Origin: Ascaris suum
Lineage: Eukaryota; Nematoda; Chromadorea; Rhabditida; Ascarididae
Direction of reading: 5' to 3'
DNA length: 64,000 nucleotides
NCBI GenBank assembly: GCA_013433145.1
Contig: CM024186.1
Span: 6,390,001-6,454,000, forward strand
Of this stretch, positions 41,211 to 54,829 are shown one piece after another. The notes under the pieces are model-generated. The model worked only from the letters and a program-made list of their open reading frames with translations. It ran no database searches and had not been told where the DNA came from. Position 1 is the stretch's first letter. Every line of letters starts with the position of its first letter. Position numbers and translations under genes: made by a program.

Positions 41211-41639
41211 ACTTGTTGTAGGTACGTTGATGATTTACTAATACTTAACACAGAAAATTCTCACAATATTGCAAAAATAATTTATGGAGATTCTTTACAA
41301 ATTGAAATTACATACAGCGATAGCAAGGCTAATTTCTTGGACTTAAACTTAACTGTTACCCGCAAAGGTGTCATTTCAAACGTGTACGATTAGACGGAAG
41401 ATTTTAATTTTGCAGTGAACAAGTGTACTCAATTAGACAGTAATATTCCAGCGTCAATCCACAAAAACCTTATAATTTCTCAAGTCTTCCGATTTAGCAA
41501 AATATGTTCAATTAGGACAGCTTTTATTAAAAAATGTAAAGGTCTGCTTAAAAATTATAAAGAGAAAAGTCTATGTGTTATACTAATGGAAAAATACTTA
41601 TTTAAGGCATTAGTTAGTAAACCAGAATTAGTTTATTAG
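41211..41639 (+). pseudogene. PLE reverse transcriptase, second part
   Basis: Carries RYVDDLLILNTEN and ANFLDLNLTVTRKG. It is interrupted by TAG at 41391-41393, then resumes in the same frame with TEDFNFAVNK and FIKKCKGLLKNYKEK, ending in KPELVY and a stop. The YVDD box is intact. The stop and the upstream frameshift make this copy non-functional as it stands. Confidence 0.7.
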
Positions 41640-42479
41640 TTCGCCTATCCCAGTAGGCAAAGTATTAAAAGTTTAATCAAAGAAATGTTTCAAGCACTTC
41701 AGTAAATGTTGATTCCTTTCTTGAAAAACTAAAGGGAATATCCACCCTCACCCCACCTACATATTACACATTTAAGAACTTATATGTGTTTTACGTGTGT
41801 ATAGTTCCGTTTTTCTATTGTAGATATGTATATATACAACATTTCTTATTTTATAGTGTGACACCTCGGTTTTATTGATCTACAATTCCATTTTCTTGAG
41901 TTGATGCATGAGATTGGTAGCACATGGTATATAACTATTGATCTACATAGGTCGATACTTTAACGGTGTTGATCTCAAAATAGATCTTTTTGGCGTATAG
42001 AAAATACGTGATTATTGTTATCTTATGTTTATGTAGCACATTCGGACGATTGGAGTACGAGGGGTTTGGTTTTATTTCATTTTGATGTTCCTTTATAGTT
42101 GTGAACATGTACTTTCCCTAGTATATTTGGACATACTAGAACGGTTAAGACTATCTGCATTTCTAAACCCTTAGCTTTATGATTATCATTTATTAAAGCT
42201 TTTATGTTATAATCCCTCACTCGAGTAATTACGTATGTCATCTTATAATATTCTCCGCTTATTATACCTAGTGTTTTCAACCCAAAAATTTTTGTTAGAA
42301 ACTTTCCAATACGTTTCCTTCAGTACGAGGTAGGCCCCATATTTAAGATTCTCCTGTTTATTACACAATCATAACAAATATTATATCTACATATTTGTTT
42401 GCTACTTCACTTCTTTATCCTGTTCACAATACATGCTTATAATAACTATTTAATTTTCCTCTACTAACAGGGTTATGCG

Positions 42480-42545
42480 TTTCGTTCTGACGATGGCCCG
42501 CGCATAACTCAGGTGTACACGTCAACGGATAAGGGCCGAAACGTG
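42480..42545 (+). ncRNA. Hairpin with hammerhead-like core in the PLE 3' region
   Basis: CGTTTCG and CGAAACG pair perfectly around CTGACGA-TGGCCC...GGGCC-GAAAC. CUGANGA followed by a GGCCC/GGGCC stem and GAAA is the core order of hammerhead ribozymes, which are known in Penelope-like elements. I cannot find a convincing stem I and cleavage triplet, so activity is doubtful. It is at least a conserved-looking structural hairpin of the element's 3' end. Confidence 0.35.
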
Positions 42546-42734
42546 TTCCCTTTTATTTGCATATCTATTTCATTCATGTCTAAAAACCTACTTTGTTAAC
42601 ATTTTATCTTTTAACATCGGTCTATTAATTCTATCTTTATGCTTTAGGCTTCTGATATTATCTTCCTTTGTAAATCCATAAAGAAACACTATCATAAAAA
42701 TGAACTCTTGGATTAGCGGAAGCGATTTCTTTGT

Positions 42735-42865
<131 letters not shown>

Positions 42866-43475
42866 TGATCTGCTAGAGGTGCTTATGATAAATGAACAGC
42901 AACAAACGCAACAATAAATGCACTGAAATTAACCTTGCATAAACACGATTGCTTGTATATTTTGTCAGTATAGTCTCTTTTCGTTTAATTAAACCGCTGC
43001 AGGAAAAAAAACTTGTTGTAATGTTGTGGGGGAATTTGTAGGCACCATTTTTGATGCAAAAAAACGCGCTTGATAGCAGTAGTTGACGAGGGCGGTTCAC
43101 GAATCTTTAGTTGCCGTTTTGTGATGAAACAAGTTCCTCCAGTGTTCTCGCTGAGTCGTTTTCACCAGCACTTCGATTTTATCGGAGAATTTCGCTTTCA
43201 CTTCGATGAGAATGTTTTTCAACTTTCGCTTCGTCTTCCGATTAGCATTAAAGCTGATTTTGCTACAGAATCTTTTCCCGTTTTATAATTGTTTGTTGTT
43301 TGCGTTCGCTAGGATGCGGAGCCTGAGCCTTGGAAAATCTTAACCATTTAGCTTTTGAGGAAATAGGCGATGAGAGTCCATCGGAAATGACCAGACCTCC
43401 GAATCAAAGCTTGAGAACGAGTGGCTGAAGGGAGAGGTGAGGGACCAACAACAAATTCAGGAAGAAAAAAAAATC

Positions 43476-43519
43476 GAAGAACTGCTGTTCGTCAGGAGAA
43501 GAACTGCTGTTCGTCAGGA
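43476..43519 (+). repeat. Perfect 22-bp tandem duplication
   Basis: GAAGAACTGCTGTTCGTCAG plus GA occurs twice head to tail with no mismatch. Two exact copies in otherwise unique sequence suggest a recent slippage event or an assembly artefact. Confidence 0.9.
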
Positions 43520-44765
43520 GACATAGTCCTTATCAGACAACTTGCAGGAATTAGTTGTTGCACAAAAGCAAATTTTGCTGCGAGGCTAGGTGACAGTTTC
43601 CTGTCAGCAGACTCCACCCGAGAACGAATTGCTCATGGGAAGAAGTTAGTCCAGCGGAAGGTCACGGAGGATAAACCTGGCTACCTTTTGGCGCAAGCTG
43701 AATTTGCTCTACCTTATTGTTTATAACTTTCACTAATCTAAGAGATTCTTCACAGATGCAGTTAATCTATTTCACGTCGTTATATGACTAAATATTATAT
43801 AAAAACGGGCTTCGTAATTGGAGTAACTATCGATAAAACGAAACTTATTGACATCTAAAGTAAAGAAGTTAGGTTTGCGGCATGTTTATAGCTTAGATGA
43901 GAATTGTAGTCTATTTGAGACGAGAAATAACCATTTGCGTACTAGCGTTCTTGCCCACAACATACGCAGGTATTATGAGGAATTTTAAAATACTGTGAAA
44001 TTGAGAGCGATAACGTGTCCACTTATCTGCATGAATGCTAATTCATGTTGTTGGTTTTAATACACCTTTATTTGATGACTGTTGAAATTAAATAAGCACT
44101 AGCCGAGATTGTGTTTGCTGCCATAGGAAGCCTGTCAATTTCTTTGAATATTAAGCTCAAGCATCCTATATATTTCTCACTGATAACTTCGCCTGCAATA
44201 CTTTTTGACTTCACTTATTAACAAATTTTGCTTCTTTGCATTTCACTTGGATGATATGTTAACGAGAGGTGCTGGAATTCGGATGACCATATTTTAACTG
44301 AGGTGAATAATATGGCATAGGAAATTACTAATGGTGCATGGCCGAGTGAATGCGGTCGATTTTTGCCAGATGAATAGCGCTGAGATTTTTGGTTTTTCAG
44401 CTGCAATAAAAACTCGGTTTTTATTAAAACGTTTTCGGTCGATAATTGGCTAACATTCCTAAAATCACCCGGTTGCAACCAAAATTCGGTTTTTACATAG
44501 CAGCTTCGATCGGGTAAGCGAACAGCGTTTTTTCAACGCTTTCAGTTTTGACGGAACTTTGGTAGTAACCGAATGCTTTCGGTCACTCTATCTTTCCGTC
44601 AGAACAGGATTTCTCATTAAACTCTCGGAAGTCTGAAGAACTTCATGTGTACTAAATTTTTTCTCCACTGCGGTTTGGTCGCCGCATATTGCAATGCCAT
44701 GTAAAGAAGATTAGGCTTGGGTTTCCATTCATGCAGTCTTTTTCGCACTGGACACACTATCCTTT

Positions 44766-44868
<103 letters not shown>

Positions 44869-47409
44869 TAGATTTCATTTTGTTTCATCTTCATGGAAGA
44901 ACTGATGTTTTGAATTCATTTAGTATAGATGAGTTGCTCCTACTGTTGCAAACACAGTTTAACTTGCGATGGAAATCATAAATGTTGAGCATAGTAATTT
45001 CATTGTGTTTCCCGCTGTTATTTGCATAATGGACGTAAAAGCTGATTTTTTGGGGAGTGCTCTTCGCCCCTTTGAACGAAACTATGTACAGTTCAAACAG
45101 TCCACGGTACACGGCACGTCATGTAGAGTGTTCTTTTGATGTTGAAGTCACGTAAGATCGATCGCTTTCCTGTCAGTTTGTTTTATTAGTGGACGGTTGC
45201 ATTGGCTTCCCATTCTGGCCCTGTCAAGCATAACCTTCAGCAGAAGGAAGAAGAGCGAAATTACGCAGCTTCATGTCAAAGTTGCCCGTATGGAATTGTT
45301 TTTCGCAAAAAAGTAGTCATCCATAGCCTTTCAAAGATCGTTGAAAAGCTGTGCTTAGCACTCGTTTTAACAAAAGAAGCGGTCCAGCGGTCCAACTGAA
45401 CGCCATAACATACTCACACATAGTTTCCCAAGAAAAGTTGATTGGCGCGGTTGAAACGAATTCAAAATTAAAAGTTTAACCTCGTTAGGCTCAACGACGG
45501 AGAGCTGCCAGGTGGAAGTTTAACTGCGCAAAACAAATAGCAGTCACGAAACAAGTACTAACAAAGTGTTCCATCATGGACCTGTCGCAGTGGAAACAGC
45601 CGACACACCGAACTATTCTTTCGAGACGCAGAAATCTCAGCCTCCGTGATTTCGAAGATGAATATAGATAAGTCTATCACCAAGTTGTTGGCTCTACACA
45701 AAAGAACTAGCAAGGATCTTCTCCTACGAGAAGTCCAAACAGCAAATAACTGCGACGACAGTGCTATTTAGTGAACTACCACGAAGGACAGTGGATTTAT
45801 TATCTGAACGTTGACATCCAGATTACCAAGAAAATGGAACAACGGAATGGACGAGACTGTCCGCAGCGAACGAATAGGGTGAAGCAAGCTAAGGACAGTG
45901 CTTGCTGTAGCCTCCCAATGACGAAATCAGTTAAGGCATAGTAGATTTTAAAAAAACCCCAACTGGGTAACGTTACCTAGGTTTTCACTGAGCGAACGTT
46001 CGAGAGTGCAATTTTTGATTGATGTCTAATGTTTCACAGACTAAGGCAGTTAGGCTAATGGGATTATAACTGATTACTGGTATCTTTTTAAGGAAGTGCA
46101 GAGGAAATGGTAGCTTTTCAAACAGATGGGAGGGTAGAGCACAATAGCTTTCGCTTGAAAACGACGCTCAGTGAATAGAAAATGATGCTCGAGAAGGTTT
46201 TGGCGAAATAAAATGATATGGGGTTAGGCGTAAACGAAATTTTGTCACCGAGCTTTCCAACGTCTTTCTAGATGGAAGCAGGATTGAGATCTAGATCATT
46301 CGAGTGATTTCGACACTTCACTAGAAACTGAAATATTGCGTTATCGTTCGGTTGGAAAATCGTGCAGAGAAATTACAAAATTTCGACTTTAACAGGATCA
46401 CCACCGATGATTTTTTCTACAGTCTAGTATATAAGATCGCTTTCTTTTGGAGGACTGATAAAGTAATGTATTTTCTTCGATTTTTTTACATAACTAATAC
46501 ACGCTTTACAAGACCTTTTTGAACAACTGCTAAGTAGCCCAGCGAGTGGCATATTGTCGCTTCTTCGTAATTAAATGCTTTAAATAACCAAGTAGTTTTG
46601 GGTGCAAGCATAGACTGGTCATGCAACTGCGTACCTCTCAATCGTTACACTAATATAGGTCAAAAATTAGTCAAAAATTCCTTATACGCGATGCGTATTG
46701 CTGTTCAATCAAGCAGTAACTATTTTAGCGGAAGCAGTTGATCACGCAATATTTGCGGAAATCATACCGGGAAATATATGCTGATATGATCTCTTATCGA
46801 TAAGTTATCAACCGCAAAGCAGCTTTGATAAGGCTCTCGTCGCATTTCTAAGCAAGAAATCAAGAACATTCCAGCCTTAGGTATATTGTTGGAATTGGCA
46901 ACGCAGGGATGCTCGTAGTAGCAAAAGGTCACCATTTGTACATGCACTTATGGTTAGGCACGAATGGGAGGTTGAGGTTACACATGACTGTCGAGGACTG
47001 TAGAACTGGGCAACGTCCTTCAATATCATCAAAATACGCACGCCTTTGTTAAATTGAACCTACAGGTCTTCTTTTATTCCAGTCAAGCAGTAAATTCAAA
47101 TAGCAACGATAGTTATAGTTCGCAACAAAAAGGCAAAGGCTTTGAAGAGGAAAGGGATTGTGAATAAGAGACTTAATGAAAATAGTAAACCGTCTCCTCT
47201 CGATCGCATGAAAGATCGCAAACGAAAACTTGGTATGACCAGTTGAATGAAGAAACAAATCATTGTCATAGGCCGTGAGCAATTTTTCCGATATGAAAAC
47301 AATACCCAGTGAGTTTGCCTCTAGAAGTACGTGCGTAATAGCACGTGCATAATACTCCCAGGATTAAAGCAAAGAAGCTTGAAAACACTTGCGTACTTCC
47401 ACCTGTCTA

Positions 47410-48076
47410 TCCAACGTTGCTTGGGGTGGTCATCACAGGAACTCTTGCCAGTCGGAAAGCAAGTATTGTCAGCAGTTTTTTAGGGGGAGAGGGGTGGGGA
47501 CACTCTCCTAGAGCATTTACCGCTACATCATTACCTGTTGGCAGTCGCTCCTTTTCTAACGTAGAATGATCAACAAGACAGCGTTGCAAACCTCATGGTC
47601 AGCTTTTGATGTGCTTGTGCTCCTCTGACGACTCGGCAAGAAAAATAAGACGAACTTATGAAGGCATTGTTTTTCACCTTCTTGTGCTTTCTGAATCCTC
47701 AATAACAACGTGAAAACTGCTGAAAATAGCTTTTATTGGATAGCGCTAGCATGTGCTATGGGCACGCTTCTGCATACAGTTCGTCAAATACCATTTACCG
47801 CAGCAATGCGGTCGCGTCGAGACTGGCAGTAAAGTCCGCGAGACTAGACAACACAACTGAACGCCGATATCTGTTCTCCTCCTCAACCGTCAATGTGATA
47901 GCGGCACTAGGAAGAAGAGGCTTACTGGTTGTTTTGCTGAGTAATTCCTTATGGAAGTCAAATGTCTTCCTCAAAAGTCCTTTTGCATGGCAAGGATTCT
48001 CTTCTGCAGAGAGGTCATCAGTCCTAGGTGAGGCATCATAATCGACTGCATCGGTGGCTCGATTACCTTTGTCAGA
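47410..48076 (-). pseudogene. Relic of a nematode non-LTR retrotransposon ORF
   Basis: On the minus strand the frame is open for 93 codons (48076-47798) without an ATG. It contains KGLLRKTFDFHKELLSK and LTVEEENRYRRSVVLSSL. After a stop the similarity seems to continue as MVFDELYAEACP, then VRLIFLAESSEEHK and DHSTLEKERL in shifting frames. The order (EEE-RRRS-V-SGL, then a VLDEL-VE--P block, then an RL-F---S--E block with -L-KEER) resembles the N-terminal ORF region of retroelements common in strongylid genomes. This rests on general memory of such proteins. No reverse transcriptase is seen nearby. Confidence 0.35.
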
Positions 48077-48699
48077 TCAGCGAGCTGCACGGCAGACAAC
48101 TTCTTCAAATCTCAGATCCCTCACTCATCAACCAACGCTGACTTCGTCGCTTCGTGAGTATATGCTTCACAGGAACCTATGCGAGTATCAGCAAACGTCA
48201 ACAGCCACCTCATAAGCAACCAATGTTTGCATTTGACGTCCTCAGAAAGCAAAAACACGAGAGATATATTCACTTAGAAAGAAGGAACTATAGAAGCGAA
48301 AGAGATCACCTGGTGAAAGCAATAGTCGCTAACATCGAAAACAACAACTTAAAGCGAGATGGTACAAAAAATCAGAAATTCCGTCATAAGAATGTTGAGA
48401 GAATGTGAAGAAGAAACAGATGAACAAACAATCGAGGCACTGCGGAAAAGATGCCTGCAAAAATAATGAAGCGATGAAGAGGCTTAAGGGATCGAAATCG
48501 AAGGTGCTAATGGGCGATGTTTCAGCTGAAATCGTTTTCGAGGAAGACAAAGATACTAGGCATTCAACAGACATGAGAGATAATCAAATGCGCAGGAATT
48601 GTGACGACGTCAGCCAGGAGAATGCTCGAAAAGAACAGGATCATAGAACGACAGTATGGATTGTACTAGACGCCAAAATTGGATAAATGGCAGAAGCAA

Positions 48700-51600
48700 A
48701 CAAACAATTCTTTTATCCTCGTCAAAGAGGGAATGAAATGTGAAAATATTTCGATGTTTAAGAAGCGTCTACGTGCTGGGCCGGTAACGACAGCTAAAAG
48801 AAAGTGAGACATTGCCGCATAGAGCCTCATAGAGATGAATTGGAAGCGTCAGCCATAGGCATCATGAATCAACTTCGAACAGCTCACTAGGAAGAGGTGA
48901 TTTGCAACGAGGAGGGCGATGTGGAAAGGAAGAAGAACCGTTGAAAGAACGGTTAATGAAATCTTTCTGTAGACCATATTCATAGAGCGCGTTTTATCCT
49001 CTTATGTTCAAATCACCGCAATAACTCAGTGAAGAATTGGCTCGATTTATCTGAGGCAGTTGATTTCCCAAATTTCACAGGTTTGAGCACTATTCGTTAG
49101 GTGGGTTCCTGTATCAATTTTATGGTCAAATTTTTGCCTACTGCACAAACTCTGAAACAGTGACTGATGGGTCTTTTGAGAATTCATAAGGTTACTCTAT
49201 CTCGCAGCTATAGATGTGATCTTGGGAGAGGTAATACTGTTGTTGCGACGACAAGTGTATGTCTATATCCAAGCTAAGGTTTCTTGTTTTTGTTCTTACG
49301 TTACTTTCTATCTTTTACTTAAAAAAAGCGTTCCGATGATGGAGCTCTCTCAATTACATACTTTTTTAAAATGACATTTTGGCGTCACTTTAGAATTGTT
49401 TATTAACATTTGCGTTTGCGGCAATGCATTATTTGGTCGTTGGTCGTTGTTTTCGTCTATTCGCACAAAATGTGCTGAATTCATTTGGCAGAACTTATGC
49501 GGTGCTTTTTGGTCGTATAGTTTTTTTCAGTGGATTTGCATAACTGCTCCTGATTTTGTTTTCCACTGTTTCTTTCTAGTCTATCTATCAAAAAAGCGCC
49601 CTTATTTACCATTTGGATTCGGCAAACCCCATCGGGTAAGGCAAGGATGTTGTTTTCTTTTTCTCATGGTTGTAGCCAAACTAACCGCTCCGAATTAGCT
49701 TCTCATTTCTTGTTGTTATTTCGCATAAAGTTATGTGAAGTGTGACTGAACTGATCAGACAATTCTAACACTATTGTTATCACGTATCTTCCAGCAGCAC
49801 TTAGGTTACAAAGCAAAACGTTGGTGAATTTTTGCTAACCAAAAAATATCGGTCGATCGATGTTTCAGAGTGCAATCGAAAACAGTTTGGTGAATACCTT
49901 CGACCAGTTGCCAACGTGCATCGTTGATATGCATTCGGTTTCAAACTACTTTCAGTTGCCAATCTGCGATCTCGGTCGATTGGCGATCAAAAGAAATTTC
50001 AGTCGCTTACCGTTACTTCAACGATTTCATTAAGTGATTATGCGAAATATTTATGAGCAATGTGCTAAAGAAGGAGGTAGCAATGTCGTAGTTAAGAAAT
50101 GAATAAGTTTAATATAGTAATTAAGTATGAAATATTTTAATTAAGTAGCTGATAATGCATTGTAAATTGCTGGTAATTAAGCATGGAAAGCAGAATGATA
50201 GGAATGAAGCTGATCAAGAAAAAAAAAGTTGTTGAGAGGAGAAAGAAGATATAACATATAAGTTATGGATAGACCTAGGTGGAAAAGGGTGAATGAAACG
50301 ATTGGATGTGGGGCAAGAGCGTGGAAGAACAACAGGAACACTGCTGATGCAATCATAAAATAATGTGAGCAAATATGTTATTTCGGAGTAGATAGCATGA
50401 AAGTAAAGGATACGGCGTTTTCTAAGAAACTTTCATAATTCGAAATGAATTTTAACTGTTTGCAAGTAAGTAAATCATTGAGCGGATGAACTTGTCAAAA
50501 TGAATGATGATTAAGTGGAGTGCAAAAGTTCACGTCTTGCTGCTCCACTTATTATAATGTTGCAGCAATTTTGAAAATGGCATTTAAGGGAAACAAAGGC
50601 TTACCGTAAGAAAGCGGAAATTTATCTCATTGTCGACTTTCTAGATGCCGTAGCAAACTTGAACTTAAAAAATCCTTTATGCATCTTAGGAACAGGTATA
50701 TAATAGATTCGTATAGGGTATTGAAGCGATGATAGATCCTTAAAAGTCTGTCAAAAGGATCGCTTTTTTGTTATGACCTTATAGCGAGGAAACATTATTT
50801 TGAAGGCTTATCGGATGCTTGGGCTCGATGCCATATTTCAGTGCAAAAACGATTGAAATAACTTTTTTTCTGCACATAGAAATGGAGCTACTGTTAACGT
50901 TATTGATGGAAACTGCAAAAAAAATTTTTTTTTTTAAATTTTATGCATTTTTGTAAATCATTTCGATACATAATTTGTTAGAGCATATTTCGCGCACATG
51001 AAAAACATTTGATTATTGCTTTTTATATGCGTTATAGGCATAGTAAGATTTGGACAAGTGAGGATGAGTTTCTTGTTGTGTACTGATTGTATAAAATCTG
51101 ATGCATAATTGTTATTGTTAGCACTGTCGAGAGGTCTCATTTGTGAATAAGCCAGAATTTATGCCTTTTAAATTAAAAGATTTAGGTTGGGAAGGAGGTA
51201 TACACGTTCCCGAAATTTGCATATTTTATGCTGATGAGGTCAGCCGAGTGAATTTTTGTGGGAAACTTCGCTATGGTAACTTTTCAATTTAAACAAGCAG
51301 TGAAGGCAGTGAAGAAGTGAACGCATTATCGCCACTCTTTTACTGCTTGTTAGCATTCAATAAAATAGTTTCGTGTGATGATCAGATTTACAAAAGAGGA
51401 TATCAACGCATTCGCTGTGGCAACTTTCCAGTGTCCCACTAAATGATATTTAATTTTTTTATAGTGCTCGAAAGTTTTATCTTTTTTCACTGAGTTCGGT
51501 GTTTTAGATAATTTCATGATTATTTGGATTCAGTGTGCAAATCTTCTATTCCCAATGCTGTATTACAATTCACTCAATTCATAGGCAAATAAAGTCCTAA

Positions 51601-54600
51601 CTGCTTCACTGAACTGCTTGAACTGTTCAGCCACTCTTTCCTCTCTCTCACCCCTTCCTGGTTAAATCTGAAAGGTATAGCCTTCAGTGGTCTAGTCCCT
51701 GAGGTGCTTAGTAACCGGTAACAATATACGGTTTGAAATACTGCCTTATTGATGTTTACAAGCAGAAGTATCTAATTCTCTATTTCTAATGAGAATATTC
51801 AACTTGCGTGCGCATCAAATACGATCAAAGCCGTAGACGGAACGACCGAGCGCACATACGCGAATCACATGCACTGAGTAGTGCCTCAGGCGGACTCGTA
51901 TCTGCTCAGCTTCATTTCGTCTTCGGTGAACGTTCTTGATGCACCTTGACCTTCATTTTACAGCACTTTCTTCTTACCATCTTATCACCTCCTTTCCTCA
52001 CACAATCTCTCATCGTCAGTCTTCTTTCTTTTACTATACTTCGAAAACGCATTTTCACATTTCGGTAATATGCACTCTTCACAAACTCCATTATTGTTTG
52101 GTTAACATGAGAAGCCAGCTAAACTTACCAAGGCGAAGGAGAATGAGCCATCCAGAAAACAAATCGTTTCTCTCCGTTGCGACACAAACTTACGGAAAAC
52201 TAGAAATCCTTCGCCCTTCTAAAGTCACAGCTTAAGGTCACTCGTACTTCCGTATTCCCCATGTTCATTTGAATGATATTTTAGAGCCGTTTTGTGGTAA
52301 ATGAAGTTTATCCACATTTAAAACTCCCTCCATCTTCTCACCACCATATTCCTCCTTTTCCATCTCTGTCGTTTTTTCTCCCCTTTCAATGAGTCTGTGT
52401 GTGCCACCAAAAAGCTGTTGTTTGACATATGATTCCTAGCATATAAGGATATTAAGGTGTTGACGATCCGAAATGTCGATTCAATCGCTGCGACTACGAA
52501 TACCTTTCACAGTTGATTTCCTTCAATGCCGTTAATGTATCACTTCTCTGCAAGTATTGTTTTCACACATGAAAAAGGTTTCTTTTAACACGTCCTGCTT
52601 ATGTCGCTTCTATCCGCCGATTGTACGGTAGCTGGGATCAGTGAAAATACGGAGACAATATGCCGCGCAGTTTTTTTGAATTAATTTATGCGAATATTTG
52701 GGCAGTTGAATGGGATTTGAAAAAACGCATGTTGTGCCGATTACTTTACTAACACTTCCCCACTTGTTTTATTATCCACTTGATACATTAGGATTATTCG
52801 CCAGTGTAAAAATATGCAAATTTTTGGTTTCTCTGAGCATCTGTAACTAGCTTCTTTGAAAAGTTAATGCAACAACGTCATAAATGCTAGAGGAGCTCAT
52901 ATGTTTATAATATTCACATCAATTTCACTACTCTCGCTTCAATGATTGCCAACTTGGAAGTAACCGTAAAACACATATGCACTTACGAATAGATATACCG
53001 TTGTTGTAGTGCATTTTGGAAACGTATATTTTCCAAAGCCCTTAATAACGAGTAAAAAATAATTTATATTGCTTATAATTGCAAATTTTCTTGCACTGAC
53101 ATGAAACAAAACAATTTTTTTGCATTACATTGCATTGCATATTGCATGTATCATGCGGCTCTTAGGCAGATTGATGGAGTATGGAATTTCCTTTCGTGTA
53201 CTATTAAATGAATATTTGAAGGAAATTTTGTTTTCGGATGTTCAAGCAGCATTGAAATAAATCCGATGGAGTTATTGCAATATGTTCAATTATACATAAG
53301 TTATGGATGTTATCTGTCTGAAAACATACCGCGAGTTTTCGTTACTCTCCTAGAAATTTCGTTCATCCCCTTCCTTCTTCTTCCTTCTTCTCTCTCCCCA
53401 GTTTCTCCGCTCCCTCCGATGAAAATATTTTCTCTCTGTCTCCGTCGTTTGCGTGCAGTCATTTTCTACTATTTTTTTTTTTGCCTCAAGAGCTATGCGA
53501 TAAGCTGAACATTCATAACAGCTGTCATTCATTGCCGAATATTTTGAATAAAAACTTCTTGGAGGCAATCTAAAAAACCACATCAACCTAGCCGATCCCC
53601 GATCGATGCTGCATTGCTTTCGATCAACTTGTTAATTCGCTGAGAATTTTGTTTAAAGGCTTCCTCAGAAACTTTCCAATAAAGCGCTAAAATAGAAGTG
53701 GCGCTGATTGCACTGCAGCGTTTTCTTGTGAAAAGTGTTTGATATATTACACAAATGCACATATTACACTGCTCGAATTTTCTTGTTTTTATGCTCTTCA
53801 TTTCTTGTCACACGACAGTTCCGTTATCGTTTCTTGAGCGCCTCCAAAAGTCATATAACAACTGTTTTCTTTTTGCTGCCATATTTTTGAAAATATTCAG
53901 ATTCAATTATTTTGAAATGTTTTCCAATAGTATTGTTTAAAAATTGTTTGATGTGCATTTTGAAGGTTGCTGTTAAGAGATAAAATGTAAGGTTTTAAAC
54001 TGTGAACAGGTGAAACATATTCTTTCCTTCAGATAAACTGCGCTTCACTCTTTTCTTTGTCTCCTTGAGATATTTTCGACTGCAATGTTTCATTGCAGAC
54101 AAACGTTATGATCATTCTAAAAACTTTAACAAGTGGAACAAAATTTATTTCTAATTCTATGACGCGAAGACATTTCGAAAAAAAATCCATTACTAAAAAT
54201 TAGATGGGCAGTCTCAGGATTACCTATACCTTAGGAACGAGATTACCTGCATAAGATCACCTACATATATGAACATATGTATGCATATATTAGCAAGGTC
54301 ACACTGTTATATTTATTATGAGGAAGATTTATATCAATGGCAGATGAATGTTCAAAGAATTGAGTGAGATCGAATGGAAATGAGGACAATTCGTTTCGAA
54401 GAAATCTTGTTTCAAGGATCATCCGATAGTAATGGCGTTTCAGCAAGTCTCTTGGTGATCACATCGAAATCAGTTTCACTTTTACCCCTCATCTACATTG
54501 AAATGTTGCGATACTTTTATTATTTATTTTTCTTCTCACTAAACTAATGATTTTTTCCACGCTTTATTAAGCAGTCATTTATTAGCATTTATGAGTGATC

Positions 54601-54800
54601 AAGGTGAACGGCTGACCGAACGGATATATGCGCCGGGGTGTTGGAGCATTGTATTAGTTTTAAGAAGTAAACACTAGCTTCATCCTGAATACTCAGTGAA
54701 AATATAAACATCATCTTAAATCACGCTCCTCCCTTCCGCCTACCTAACAACTGAATAATCCTTGCTTTTGCGTTCTGTTCAGCTGAATGAGGAATTTCAT
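48700..54800. other. Stretch without a recognised gene
   Basis: AT-rich with scattered pyrimidine tracts. A 57-codon + strand ORF at 49860-50033 (MFQSAIENSLVNTFDQLP and on) has balanced composition and a possible internal acceptor TTTCAG, but no family is recognised. Confidence 0.35.
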
Positions 54801-54804
54801 GTAT

Positions 54805-54826
54805 CCCCCCCTCCCCCCCCCCCCCC
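54805..54826 (+). repeat. Poly-C run C7-T-C14
   Basis: Twenty-two bases of cytosine with one T. As with the run at 1668, its true length is uncertain. Confidence 0.9.
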
Positions 54827-54829
54827 TTA

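Larger units (their letters stand above)
40620..42560 (+). mobile_element. Penelope-like element fragment B (reverse transcriptase)
   Basis: A single-domain reverse transcriptase of Penelope-like type, the group called Nematis being known from nematodes. The order is the leader ADGASKCSLKTLS, TADFSTLFTALPH (motif A), QTKGVPMGGNASPDIADL (motif B), RYVDDLLI (motif C, 41220-41243), FLDLNLTV and a C-terminal block shared with fragment A. No GIY-YIG endonuclease is seen. A frameshift lies just before motif C and a stop after FLDL. The 3' part, to about 42560, is non-coding and includes the hairpin at 42480-42545. Confidence 0.72.

Noticed and set aside
42480..42545. Calling a functional hammerhead ribozyme
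   Set aside because: The core order is present but stem I and the cleavage triplet are not convincing, so it is listed only as a hammerhead-like hairpin.
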